Source of the DNA: Lepisosteus oculatus
Lineage: Eukaryota; Chordata; Actinopteri; Semionotiformes; Lepisosteidae
DNA length: 64,000 nt
Direction of reading: 5' to 3'
NCBI RefSeq assembly: GCF_040954835.1
Contig: NC_090711.1
Location: 503,501-567,500 of the forward strand
Shown here: positions 25,050 to 36,868 of the stretch, one piece after another
Layout: each line of letters begins with the position of its first letter
Numbering within the stretch: the first letter of the stretch is position 1
The notes under the pieces: generated by a model
Told to the model about the DNA's origin: nothing
The model's database searches: none
Seen by the model: the letters and a program-made list of their open reading frames with translations, nothing else
Program-made: the position numbers and the translations under genes

Positions 25050-28000
25050 CACTGCCAGCGGGGGACTGTGTTTTTCGTGCGTCTCTTTCTGTGCCCGAGG
25101 CGCCCGCCTCCGGGCGCTGCATGCATGTCTCCAGGGCCCGGCTGCGAGGGGGGAGGGTGGGGGGGTGAGGCTGCTCTTTGGCGTCTGGCAGGGGAGACTT
25201 AACCGGAGCGGACCAGTGGACTCAGAATCATGACCAAGGAACTCTGGGAAACCCCATGATTCCACCTGCAGGCAAGGGCTGTCATCACGTCCTGGGGTTC
25301 GACACGCAGGTTCTCTCCACCCTATCTGAGCTGTTACCTCACAGTGTTGGAATCAGTGGAGGATCAATATATTGTTTGACACGGGAGTGGTTTTGTTAAC
25401 AACAGGATGCAGAATCTCTCACGGCGGATTCTCTGTCACTTAGCGGGGTTGGAGTGCAGATCGAGTACCTGGTACTGAAGGAACACAAACAAACCGAATA
25501 GCAGATATCACTCAACGGTCAAGCAAAAAGCTTGTTGCACATGGATATTAGTCGAGTGTCACACAAACAGCTTCAGATGTTGGCATTGTATTTATCTGAA
25601 ACACAAATTGGGTTCAAGAGGTCCTGCAAGTGATCGCTGTTGACGCTTGACTCACTCGTGAGCTGCATCCTTCACTGAGTTTCTACTCTGCCAATCTACC
25701 AGCAAGTGTCTTGAATCTTTGTGGCTTGTGCCAGTGTGAATTGAATAGATTTGCTTCTTGAACTGAAATCTTAATAGTGTGTATCACTCAAGATAGATAT
25801 TTGAGCAGTAGAGTTAGGTGCAGAGCGCTTTTATAATGAGTGATTATCCCATTGGATCAATACGAAACATTTTGTTCTTAGTTTATACAATGATTTCTAG
25901 AACTGAAGAAAAAAATTGTGCGTTTTAGTTCATTTTCTTATCAGACAACTGCTAATAATATTGGTTGGAATGATTAGAGCACAGAGAAATCCTGCAAAAA
26001 AAAATCATTTTTAGGGATGAAAGACTGTGCACAAAAATTTAACAAGATTAGGTAAATGAATAATTGAAAGTGAATGAGTTAGTATTTTATTGCCATGAAT
26101 GTTTAAATCATTGGTAGTCAGGGCTGATCCAAAGTGTTTTTTATCCTTTGGAACTGATGAAGAGTGATGTTTAGTGAAGAAAAATGAAGTGTGTGAAACA
26201 GGAAGTATTTTGGCACTGGTGGGTCTGCACAACTTTAGCACTAGGAATCACTTTGGCATGAAAATTGTGTATTTTAATTAGGCAGAGTAGCAGTAGAAAA
26301 GCATGAGGTGGTTATTAGTAAGAGGGAACCAGCAGAAATTTAGCTGGTGAAAATAAGCCCTTTTTTTTACTTGGTTTAGGGAACAAATATGTAGCAGCAA
26401 ATTACTCTAGTAGATTTTTAGACGCAATACTGCTCTATACTGTGAGCCACACTGGAAACACACCAGACAAGAGATGCAGTCGAACTCATTGTTTTAGTTT
26501 ATCTTTGAGAAAAATTCTGAAAGTATTTTTAAAATGCCAAATAAAAATCTCTTTGGAATTGGTGATCTCAGCAAAGTGGCACCCACAGACCAACTGCATG
26601 TTTGAATTCTGATCATTTCTCCGCATTTTGAAAATGTCTGAAGCCATTTATGTGTTTCAGTAACATGCTTAAAACTGAAACTTCATTTGAGTGCACTTAT
26701 TTTTATTTTTAATAAAATACAATATTGCAGATTTGCATATATTAACAAAGCTCATGATGAAATGTCGTAAATCAAATTCATGTTAAATGTGTTGCTGTTT
26801 TGTGCAGACAGATTGTAATGAGCTTATTGCTCTGTGTTCTAGGCAGGATTATGTTTGACATGTGACATATGTAACAACATAATTACAATAGTAATTATAC
26901 ATGTATCAGGAATACACATCAGACACTTCAAAATAAAGATACATTCTTTCTTTGAAATTGAGTCTTCACAGCCAAACACAAGAATTTCAAGAATCTCCCT
27001 TCTGAAACTTCAATGTTAAATGGCTTATAAATATAAAGTTGTTCTAAAACAAATACAGATAAAAAACTAAACAGTATGTAGCATTTCTATATATATCCAT
27101 TTTCAGATTTGCCAAAGGTTTTGTACAGATAGAACACAGAAAGAAGCATCTCTCTCAGTACAACATCACAGTTCATGTAATAATATACTGTGTTGTGTAA
27201 ACGATCTGCGCTGAAACTCGAACAGAATGCTTTGTGAATTTAATGTACTGTATTTAAGAGTGTTTTATTTGTACCTTCATGTGTTCGGAGCTTATTTTCT
27301 TTTCTTTGAAAGCAATAAGTTTTAGTGCCCTGTTGGAACCAGCAGGCGTCCAGCTGTCTGCCTGTTCTGAGTTATGCCACACGGAGCTGTGTAGGGCAGA
27401 CTGCTCGACTGCTTGAGGAGGAAGCACACCAGTGTCACCATGTACCTGATACATACAGCACGTTACGAAAACCTGTCAATGACAAACACAGAAAGACATT
27501 TTCTAAATACTACATGCGGTACACTTGCTAGCTTTGAATGAAATATTATACGTATTAATAAGATATAGGGAAATACAACATTTCCAAATAATACACTGTA
27601 ATATAGCGGAAATATAAGGGAAGATCTCAATGTACTGTATGTTTACTGTAGTGTTCAGGCTTGGTAATGTAACTTCCAGATTTCTATATGGTCTTAAAAA
27701 ATGGATTTCCTAAGGGGTCAAGTAGCCCCTTTCCTGTTATTTGATACCAGTTTGAAGCACACTGATGTTGCCCCGTCCCTTCTAGAGAAACAATGCAAAT
27801 AAAGACAAGATATAAAGAGTAGTGCTAGAGAAATTCTCTCTGCAGAAATGTAGTAAATGACTGTCTGTAAATTCCACGTGTTTAGGTTTAAATTCTCTGT
27901 TGCAGATGACTGAGAGATGTTTACAGTATGTGTTATTAAAATCTGTTAGTTCAGTGCTATTTTCTAAGTATAACAAAATAACTCATTTTAAGTGCATCGT

Positions 28001-29765
28001 ATTGTAAAATGCATTGTTTAATGTTTGCTCTCAATACTTGATTGTTAGAAACTAGAATAGGAATTTACTGGAATTTCCACGTGTTTGGTTTACCTTTGAC
28101 TACCTTTCACTTAGCTACCTGTTTAACTTCCGGATGATCAACAGGGGCTTTACAGCCTCCCTCTCGCTTGCAGCCTTCCTTCTGATTGGATGGTGCCACA
28201 GACTGGGTTTTGTTTTCAATCACTAGGAATCTTTTAAGGAGCAGCTAATTTGGACTTTTACCCCAAATTTCAACTTCAACTCCAAGGCAACACCTTTTTA
28301 ACATATTCATTTACAATTTTGTTATCAGAATGTCCCATTAAATGAAGTGGGCCGAAGCAACATTTCGCCGTTGCCTCACACACGGATGCGTTTTGACAAC
28401 ACCATTGTAAACAAATGTACTGAAGTGCAAACAATTGCTTTTTTAAACTATTGTTAAGTCAAGTCTGCGTTAACAAAGGTTTTCAAACACTGCTCTGTCA
28501 CCTCAGCACCTGAGTGTATAGGAGATCTGCAGTCACGCCTTTCACCATGAGTTATGCTTACACAGAAACCTGCTTGTACATGTATTTTGTCAGTATTCTA
28601 CAAAGGTTTGATGAAGGGTAATTTAGCATGAGAAAATCATACTGAAAAGGAGGTTTTTGTCAAAATTATTTATACCCTTTGAATGTATTTCAATTGACTG
28701 ACCTCATTTTAAAAAAAAGCATGGACTATTTAAACCTCAATCTTTTGAAAGTAGATTTGAAAGAGAAATGTTAATGTTGGAAATATTTTAACAATACATA
28801 ATATAGCTAGTTCTAAATTCTGTCTCCTGTTTGTTTATTAGACTCAGATATATTTTATCTTCTCTCAGAAAATTAAAGAGAAAGTGTTTTGAGACTTGTT
28901 TTAGATGTTGTTGAAATGAATCTGGCTGTTTTATGATTGATATGCCTGTTTTTTTACCCATCAAACAACATCATTGAATGAAAAAAGAGGTTCTTTATCA
29001 GAATGGAGGAGTTTTAACAATGTAACATTTTTGATAATAAGCGATTTCATCAAACTGATTAACGATTAGCCTGAAGGTGGTTGGCCAGAGAGTATTGGAT
29101 TTGTTTGAACTTCAGGCTAATGGACTGAAGTTTATTTTTTAGCATTTGAAAGCACTGTTAATGCAGTACAATAAGTCTTCACTTAACAGAGGCCTCAGCT
29201 ATTGTTAAAAGTGGATTGGCCAAGGATGAAGCAAGCTGTCCATTCTGGACTGCTCTTTAATTATGAGTCAATCACATAAGATAAACAATATATTATGAAT
29301 GAACATATATATATACCTGTAACTGGGAGTGCCCCACTGTAGAAAACCACTTGCTCTAATCCGCACAGGAGTCCAAAACAGATGTTTTTATTTTTATTAA
29401 ATGAATGAATCTAAAAAAAATGAACTGCAAATAGTGCGGAGAAGGTTCAGTAGTTGCAAGAAAGATCCACTTTCTTTTCTGAAAATTGCCCATCCGTGTT
29501 TACTCTGTTCACGTGCCCTGGGTGGCCGCTGTAATCGAGGGCCTCCTGTCGCGTAGAACCGGCAGGGAAAAGGCTCTGTCCGTGACCAGTATTAGGGGTC
29601 TTGGGGTCCCCAACAAAGCCACCTTCCTGCTGAAATGTACATATCAGTCGCGCCTGCGGGCGTGAAACTGGCCACAGCGCTTTCAGCGCCCTCGGCCTGA
29701 CAGAGCCGTGGGCGGCAACAAAGTTTTATCTTTTCTTTTTTTCCACACAGATGTATTAAGAATAA

Positions 29766-29771
29766 TTTATT
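29766..29771 (-). terminator. Candidate ABRA poly(A) signal
   Basis: AATAAA on the minus strand, about 1.1 kb beyond the ABRA stop codon. I noticed no closer canonical signal on that strand. Confidence 0.3.
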
Positions 29772-29854
29772 ATGTGTAGATTTTAATTCTTTACAATGAT
29801 GTTGCAGTTGAATAATGCACAATTTGGTGTCGTTGTTAAACTATTACAACTGTT

Positions 29855-29860
29855 AATAAA
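29855..29860 (+). terminator. Candidate RIMS4 poly(A) signal
   Basis: AATAAA followed within about 40 nt by a T/G-rich stretch. It lies under 100 bp from a candidate ABRA signal on the opposite strand, which would make the two convergent genes meet here. Confidence 0.35.
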
Positions 29861-30889
29861 AAAGGTTGATTGATCCCACTGGCAGCTTTTCTGTATCTTT
29901 TGCCTCTGATTTTACACTCCCCCACCATGCTGCCGGGCCCCAGGGCCTGTGGTCAGAGTGCAGCGTGTCCCTGCTGGTGTCTCCAGGGTACCGTCCAGGT
30001 CCCTGGTGCTGCTCTTCTCAGGTCAGCACAGAGGGTTTGTGAGAGGGGAAAGAGGTCAGACGGGGGCGCACTCTGAAGGGCCTGCTCTCGTTTGGAACTG
30101 TTCTCGTGTGCTTCAGCTCCGGGACAGCTCCTAGTACTCGACTCCAGCCTGCCAGGGGCTCAGGAGAGCCTGGGCTCGGCAGTGTGGGGCTGGTGTGGGA
30201 GCAGCTCACTGGGTGCACTCAGAGCCAGGCCAGACACTGGGGAGTGATCTGTTCTGGATCAGAGACCGAAGGCCGGAGTATAAGACACACCGCATCTTCC
30301 TTGTAAGAAATATGACATTCAATCTTCTATACCTTTTGTTTGAGTGATAAAATAATATTTTTTTTGTTATATAGAGTACATAACAAATAAAAGAGAACCT
30401 ACATGTTATCAGTTATCCTGGTAAAGTTAGAGAAGAGAAGGATGTACAAACCGGGAGCAACCGTGGACACTGATGAATATATATAAATATCTTTAGAAGT
30501 GTCCATTATTCTTGAATATCCACAATCTATTAAACACAGACCAAATACAACACTTTTTAGAATGTAAACAGTTTTACAACAAAGTACAACAGTTTTACAA
30601 AGCACCCTTCTCTAAGAAGTCTTACAGTACATGCTTTCACTGTGAAAGAAATTGAGTGAATTAGCTAATACAAAACACGAGGCACGACAAACTTTTGACT
30701 GAATGCCTTCGATGACACAAAGTATTTTCCAGTAGAATACATTTAGCAGTCCTTTTCCAAAGGCAATAACGTCACTAAAGAATGACAGATTTCTACTCAT
30801 CAAGCAGGGGATCTGCCAGACCCAGAGTTATTGTGGCGTATTCGTACAGTCTCTGACGTCTCTTCTGCAGCAGCAGGGGACGAGTCCGC

Positions 30890-31321
30890 TCACCCCAGGA
30901 GGGTGATGATGACGCTGTCGTCACGCCCCTTCCACAGCATCTCCCCCTCGAAGGCCACCATGCCGTGCTTGCGGCAGCGCAGCAGGATGCCCACCACTTT
31001 GTCCGAGATCTTCACGTACCGGTCGAAGAGGCGGCCGAAGGTGACCCGAGCCCCGCCGTCCGGACCTCTCGCCCCCAGGTCCCTGATGATGAAGCACATC
31101 TCCTCCATCTCCCGGCGGATGTGGCGCTGGGCGCGCTGGGCTCTCTCGGCCGTCCGGGAGCCCTCCTTGGGCCGCCCGTAGCCCTCGTCGCCCTTCTGCA
31201 GCCGCAGGGCCATGGCGTGCACGTAGTCGAACCCCTCGCTGAAGGGGTTCAGCTTCTGCTGCTCCAGGTGCTGCTCTGACCACACCTGCCACCTGCTTCT
31301 CAGGTCCCCGAGAGTGACCAC
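30890..31321 (-). CDS. abra: ABRA exon 2 (Costars domain)
   Basis: Encodes residues 174-316, TGA stop at 30892-30890. The acceptor chosen is tccag-atccag/GTGGTC, because VVTLGDLRSRW then aligns without a gap to human YSPVGNLKGRW. A second acceptor 6 nt upstream (after gtccag, exon from 31327) would add Ile-Gln. This is a tandem-acceptor arrangement. Confidence 0.9.
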   Translation of the reverse strand: MVTLGDLRSRWQVWSEQHLEQQKLNPFSEGFDYVHAMALRLQKGDEGYGRPKEGSRTAERAQRAQRHIRREMEEMCFIIRDLGARGPDGGARVTFGRLFDRYVKISDKVVGILLRCRKHGMVAFEGEMLWKGRDDSVIITLLG

Positions 31322-32264
31322 CTGGATCTGGACAGCAGAGGGACAAGACAGCACCTTACTGGACAGCACAGGGACAGGACAGCATGTCACTGGACAACAA
31401 ACGAGTCTTAGGTTAGTGAGTTTCTTCACGTTCGGGATATCAGGAAATTAACACAACTTTTACATATTTTCCTAATTTTAAATGTAATGTAGAATCTGAA
31501 GTCCTCAACACAAACCTATTTCCACCAAACATTTAAGCTGGCTCATCTCTAAAAGGTTAAAAAATAGCTTTAAGGATGAAAACCATAAACAGGTTTGATT
31601 TGATATATTTTCAGGCCTTTAACTTCTGTGCTGTTTTGCAGTGAAAGAAAAAGAAATAGAGGAGAAAACACTTCAATATTCCACAGGTGTATCAGGCTTT
31701 TAGAAGTGAAAGACCACAGTTTTCCCTCGAGGACCAGTACTCCACCTTCGGCCGGTCCTTGTTCCTGGTCTGGCCGGTCTGGCTGGGCGGCCTGTCCCCT
31801 GTCCTGCCATCGGCGTCGGTGTCGCTCAGCCCCTCCTCGCCCAGGCCGCTGTCCTGGGTGTCCAGGCTGCTGCTCCGGGAGCCCAGCTTGCGGTCCCCCC
31901 GCCCCCACGCCGGCGACCACTCGCCCAGGGAGCGCTCCCCGTCTCCGGGCCCCCCCTGCTCTGCGAGGGCCCTGACCCGCTGGCTCCCACAGCCGCTCTT
32001 TGCCACGGCGGCCGCTCCAGCTCTGGGGGCCCCCTCGCCAGCGCACACGGAGCCCCGGGGCTCTGCCTGCACCCCGGCGCTCACAGGGGGCCTCAGCCCA
32101 CCGGCCGCCGGCCTGTGGCTTCCGTCCTGGGTCAGGGAGCTGGGCACCCAGCCTGCGGGGGCGGCCCCCTGCCTGCCCGCGTGCTCGGAGGCCCAGCTCT
32201 GCCAGCTGCGGGCCAGGCTGCTCACCGCGGAGGCGCAGCGGGGTTTCCGCACCGCCGTGGCCAT
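30890..32264 (-). CDS. abra: ABRA/STARS-type actin-binding Rho-activating protein, two-exon coding span
   Basis: Exon 1 (32264-31746, 519 nt) and exon 2 (31321-30890, 432 nt) join in phase 0 to give 316 aa; human ABRA is 381 aa. ABRA (STARS) binds actin, promotes Rho-dependent actin polymerisation and so frees MRTF to drive SRF target genes in heart and skeletal muscle. The N-terminal block SLARSWQSWASEH...GWVPSS (about residues 16-43) matches the mammalian 'SLARGWQQWANEN...GWLP' block. The middle is variable and shorter than in human. The C-terminus has LRSRWQVWSEQHLEQQKLNPF followed by the Costars domain (about residues 229-316: MCFIIRDLG, VTFGRLFDRYVKISDKVVG, FEGEMLWKGRDD). From its linkage to RIMS4 it is probably the ohnolog of human ABRA on 8q and not its direct counterpart. 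Confidence 0.9.
31328..31400 (-). repeat. 31-bp tandem repeat over ABRA acceptor region
   Basis: CTGGACAGCA-type units start at 31328, 31359 and 31390 (31-bp period). On the minus strand each unit ends in TGCTGTCCAG or a close variant, so the pyrimidine tract and AG of the acceptor are duplicated upstream. Confidence 0.85.
31746..32264 (-). CDS. abra: ABRA exon 1
   Basis: Starts with ATG at 32264 and encodes 173 residues beginning MATAVRKPRCASAVSSLARS. The donor chosen is CGAAG/GTGGAG at 31745, which gives the phase and alignment expected for ABRA. The exon is GC-rich, unlike its surroundings. A 260-codon antisense open frame across it is a shadow of this composition. Confidence 0.85.
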
Positions 32265-32320
32265 GCCCGTCTCCGGCCCGGCAGGACGAACGCTCTGGCT
32301 CTGCCCGAGGAGGAGATCAG

Positions 32321-32330
32321 CCTTTTATAG
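32321..32330 (-). promoter_or_regulatory. TATA box of ABRA
   Basis: CTATAAAAGG on the minus strand, 57 bp upstream of the ATG. It predicts transcription start near 32295 and a very short 5' UTR. The same ten bases are one mismatch from an SRF CArG box, CC(A/T)6GG. Confidence 0.7.
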
Positions 32331-32350
32331 AGGAGGAGGGTCATGTGCAG

Positions 32351-32357
32351 CATTCCT
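32351..32357 (+). promoter_or_regulatory. M-CAT (TEAD) motif in ABRA promoter
   Basis: CATTCCT, the canonical M-CAT element of muscle promoters, about 25 bp upstream of the TATA box. A CAGGTG E-box follows at 32424-32429. Confidence 0.5.
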
Positions 32358-32505
32358 GAAGCACACGGCATGCCCTGTGACCCCGGAGACAGATGGAATT
32401 TTCCCCTCGGATCTCTCCGGAGCAGGTGGTCCGTACGGGGGGAGTGCTTGTTTTATTCCCGGCACATGATGCCAGAGCTGCTCCCCCCGGTGACACAGCT
32501 TCCAG

Positions 32506-32535
32506 ACAATTTTGGAAAACCTTGTCTATTTTTAA
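32506..32535. promoter_or_regulatory. MEF2 site with adjacent CArG-like box upstream of ABRA
   Basis: CTATTTTTAA at 32526-32535 fits the MEF2 consensus YTAWWWWTAR exactly. ACAATTTTGG at 32506-32515 is one mismatch from a CArG box. STARS/ABRA is an established MEF2 target in mouse, so position and motif agree with muscle control. Activity is inferred. Confidence 0.55.
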
Positions 32536-33079
32536 GCAAGACAATCAGAAGTCTTTTTGTATCCTGTACAGGAATAGAGCAGGAATTCTAATAGGAATTG
32601 TTGTTTTATTGGAAAAATCTTTAGGTTAATGGTAAACGTATGAAACCTCTCCTGAAACCAGACACTTTTAATTACAGTTTTATTGATTGCAGCTTGTTAT
32701 GTCAATCAGCCTATCTTGGAAAGGCTATATTGCTAAATTTAAAATTAAAAGTGATAATCAAGAAGACGATTAAAGCAAGCGGATCTCAGGAGCACTGGCT
32801 GGACTGCTCCCACGCAGCACCAGGGCTTGTGTTGGTGTGGAAGTGCTCCTGTCCCAGCTGTGGCCTCCTCAGCCCCACACAGGCTGGTCCTGTTTCCTGG
32901 TCTTAGCTCCGGGAGCCGGGCTGGGAGTTATTTTGGGAGCACCGTCAGGGTCCTGGAGAACTGTCAGAAGGGAATATTTAAAAAGAAGGAAACTTTTCTA
33001 AAGCACACGAGATGGCTTTCTGCTACTTCCTTCCCTTACTGAGTTTGTGGGTGACCAGGGCGATTCACTGGGCTGGAGA

Positions 33080-33260
33080 TCACCCTGCTTTCTGAAGCGA
33101 TAAGTGGACAAGAGACCATGTGACACCCCTCCCCAGGACAGGACACCAGTCCATCACAGGGATGACCCCAGCAGTACTGGTTCCCACTCACACTAGATGG
33201 ACTGGAGCCACTGGGATAAAGCACTGCACTCAAGGTACGACAGCAATCACGTATCGGAAG
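33080..33260 (-). repeat. SINE-like repeat fragment
   Basis: The block with 'ggacaggacaccagtccatcacaggg' and a following 'cactgcactcaaggta' resembles tails of common fish tRNA-derived repeats. Limits and family are uncertain. Confidence 0.4.
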
Positions 33261-35539
33261 GCCCACCTTTCTACCGCTTCTTTAAGCACGTGGTGAGATG
33301 GTCCGCACACTACATGCACGTGAATCGCCGACAGGGAGGCTGGGGCTTGTCTCTGGGGCTTGGCAGCACTGGAAGCCTGTAGATAATGTGATCTGGTCAG
33401 TGACGGTGACTCTGACCCAGTGTGAGCACAGTGGATGTGTGTTGGTTAGTTCTGGCAGGGCTCTGGCCTTGAGGGTTTCCCGGTGCACTCTGTCCTAGTC
33501 ACTACCATCGATCCCTATTAACAGACTTTCCAAATGATCTCATGTGTTTGGTTTTCGGAATTTAGGCTCTGCTAATACTGTTATTTATAAGTTGTGTATA
33601 TGGCGGTAATGCCTCCCTTCAGCATCTGATTACTTCTGTATACTTCAGAGATGCTTATTTTTTATGTTTCGGGTCTTAGTGCAGTGGAGCTCTTCATACA
33701 CCCTTCTGTAAAAGTCTAGACAGTGTGGATTCCTCTCACCTTTATAAAGTAAGCTTTTCATGCCTTACCACAGAATCCAAACCACAGGAATTTCTCGAGG
33801 AAGATTAAGCTCCTGCTCTTTCTGATACTGAAGATAGCAGAGTGTTCTATACATGCACTCAGACAGAACCAGCAAAGTCTCTAATTTTCCTTCCTATCCC
33901 AATGAAATGTCTTCATACTATTTTTGGAATGTAATAATATTTAAAAAATCTATCTGTCAGTTTCTTATATACCAGATTCTTTGTCAGTTCTCAGCTGGAA
34001 GCTTCTATAACTTAATAAGCCTGAGGGGAATGAGATGTGAGATTGTGTTGGCCTGGCAACATTTTTGTCTTTAGGGGGGATGCATTAACCGTATTACTGC
34101 CAGGCTCTGAAGCAATTAAACAGATCAATACATCAATAGCTGTGCATTTAAGCCTGGCTGCAGTTCAAACACAAGATGCAACAGCTTCATTCTGTCTTCT
34201 CAATGTCTTTGCTTCACATCTGTGTGACTAAGGCTCCAATATTAATAGATTTCATGCAGCAGCAGCTCAGGGAGCTTGAGAGCTCTGTGCTGGGCGTCTG
34301 TTCGAGCTGACGCCGGTCCTGAGGAGGAGGATGGGCTTGGAGGTGTGTAATTCAGAGCGTTAGAAATCTAGCAGTTTGTGCCGTGACGCACTCTCACAGT
34401 GACTCAGGTAATGACTCCTTCTAACATGACTGAATCACTTCACAGCACAGGGTGAACTCACCTGTCAAAGGCGTTCGAATGCCAGAGACTGATTTAAAGA
34501 TAGATTAGAAACAGTATGTGAGCTGCTATGCAGTGAAGCTGTGTAATGTGTATCGTAGATGTCTTATTAAAAAAAAACAATATCAAATGATTGCCTTTAC
34601 AATTATAAGAGAATTTTAGGGATTTAACCATTGAATTAAAATGGGACAAAGAGATCTGCATTATGTTTCAATGACTAAAGGGTTATTTTAGTACTGTAAG
34701 AATGTGTTTATGACATCTTCCACGGCATTCCAGAAACATCTGAACAGTTCCTAATGTAAGCATGAATGCTAAACAATGATTATTAAATTAAACACTGCAC
34801 CTGGCAAATAGCCCCAGGGGTCGATCTGCATTGTGCTTGTAATTTATCTGCAGCCTCTTTAAAACACATCTCTCTGATGTCAGGGTGTTCGCAGAGATGC
34901 ATTGAAGGTGTTCTCTTTAGTCAAACACTCAACTTGTCAGGCTTCTCCACTCTGTCCTTTAAGAGCTTTTCCCAGTTATTTGATTTTAGCTTAAGTTAAA
35001 GTGATAATTTGTGTCCAGGAGTTTAATTGTGCAGTAAATCCACCAGCTTTCTTGGTTTAACTAGGAAGAGATATTAATTTGGCAGATCAACAGTTTCAAA
35101 ATATTTGAATGCTCCAACTAAGGTGATGTAATTAAGGGGTACTGGGACCGCTATTCTTAATTTAAGTCAATAATCTAGATTCTGGTGGCAATAATAATGT
35201 TTAATAAACTAAACATATCTATTAGTTTGTTAGTAAACAAAACAGTTTGAATGCCCTGAGCCCAGTCATTGTCCTCCAGGCCCAGACGCTGGACTCAGAT
35301 AGTTAGAACAGAAAACTGCAATCTGACTGCTAATTTCACGATGTCATTAATGGGTGATAACAATAACTCAGAGCTTCTGCATGTTACTGTATTCTTTCTC
35401 ACAGTTCGTAAGAACTGTTTTGCATATTAAACCTCTGTTCATAAGGTGCTCAAGGCTCCAAGCTTGTTAGGAGCACTTCATTAGTATTACTAATTTATGC
35501 ATTTTATGCTTTTATGTCAAAGTACTTGCATTCATAACC

Positions 35540-35700
35540 ATTTACACAGCAGAGCATTTTACAGCAGCAGCAGTCTGCATGAAGAACTCTGCTCAAGGGT
35601 ACAACAGCTGTGTCCCATCAAGAATCTGAACCCACAACCCTTCCAGTTAAAACCCGCGAATCCCAAATAACAGCTCCACACCAGCCCATCAGGCCATGTT
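35540..35700 (-). repeat. SINE-like repeat fragment
   Basis: 'tctgctcaagggtacaacag' followed by 'tctgaacccacaacccttcc' and 'ccacaccagcccatcaggcc' is a pattern of tRNA-derived fish SINEs, where the B-box-like word 'gaacccacaac' recurs. Old and partial. Confidence 0.4.
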
Positions 35701-36854
35701 GGGGGAAGGAAGCCAAGCCCAGATCCTGAACTAATATCCCACCTTCCTTTCTCAACTCGCTGTGAGACCTCTGGTGTCGGGGGTCCTTGTCTTGCACTAC
35801 AGAGCTGTTAACGAGGCGTGTGGGGAGCTGCTGGTAGCCCCACAGCCGAAGCCGGACGAAGGGAGTGGGGTGACCTGGATCGCCTTGGCCTGCTGGGCTC
35901 GCGACGCACGACAGCAGTGCTCCTGCTCAGCTCCAAGGCCCCGAGACCCCGAGACCGCTGCGGCAGGCTAAATCCTCCCTTCACTCTGTTTTGCAGGACA
36001 GGCAATGTTTTGCAGGACAGTGCCCATGCGGTCCTGCTCCTCTCAGGCTGTGATCAGGATTTGGAGGCACAGGGCCGCACGCTTGGCACTCGTGGTGCTG
36101 AGGAGCTCGTAGTGCTCCTTCTTCCAGAACACAGTGAACTCTAGTCCCCGGCATTTACTGCTACAGCTTCACATCTGTTTAGAGAAACACTGTCCCCAGG
36201 GGTTTCCTCAATTGTGGGGGTTCTTAGGCTTTACTTGTTTTGATGCATTTTTTTGCTCTCTAACATATATTTTATGTAATTTTTACCTGGACACCACAGT
36301 AATAGCCAGAAGAATTAAATTAAGGCTGTTATTTTCAGATTCAACTGGAAATCAGCATTTGTGCTCCTAAAAAAAGAGAGTGGACTTTGACTGTCACTGA
36401 ATGTAACTGACAGAAAAAAAAATCTGTAAAAATGCCGTGCTCCAAACTAAAACATTTGAAAACAACACTGAAATATCGAAAGCAAATAGGTAAACTAGAG
36501 GTAATATGATTTTCAATCTTCCTCTAATATTTGTCACCGAATTAACCAGTAGCACGAGTATGTAAATACAAACGGAACAGCATGACCGCCTTTCAGTGAC
36601 GCGCATGTGTGACCTCGACACACAACCCGATCTCCTGAACCCAAACATGCGAAGTTGCACACTGACAACTATTATTAAATCAGCTGTGCGGATGCTCCTA
36701 TTTTTACAGTGCAGCATGACTTTTTAGTTTTAATGAGGTGAGACATTAGATATAAATAGAGCATCATGTTCTTCCCCAGTGCTGAAAATAATGAACTCAT
36801 GGCGAAGCAATTCCCCCTGCCTAAAACCTGTGAAAAGCGACAGGTGTGCGCAGG

Positions 36855-36868
36855 GTTGCCATGGAGAC
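36855..36868 (+). promoter_or_regulatory. RFX X-box-like palindrome
   Basis: GTTGCCATGGAGAC matches the X-box consensus GTHNYYATRRNAAC with one mismatch. A TATAAATA word lies about 100 bp upstream (about 36752) and a GC-rich block about 30 bp downstream, so this may be a promoter of an unseen transcript. Confidence 0.4.

Larger units (their letters stand above)
25050..29860 (+). other. Probable RIMS4 3' UTR / 3' flank
   Basis: No coding exon is visible in this AT-rich 4.8-kb stretch. RIM gamma genes have long 3' UTRs, so much of it may be transcribed. Candidate poly(A) signals AATAAA occur at 26711 and 29855; the latter is followed by a T/G-rich stretch. An 11-nt perfect inverted repeat lies at 29065-29075 / 29111-29121. 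The true 3' end cannot be decided without RNA data. Confidence 0.4.

Noticed and set aside
31687-32469. 260-codon + strand open frame
   Set aside because: Antisense shadow of GC-rich ABRA exon 1; it has no family resemblance and begins within the intron.
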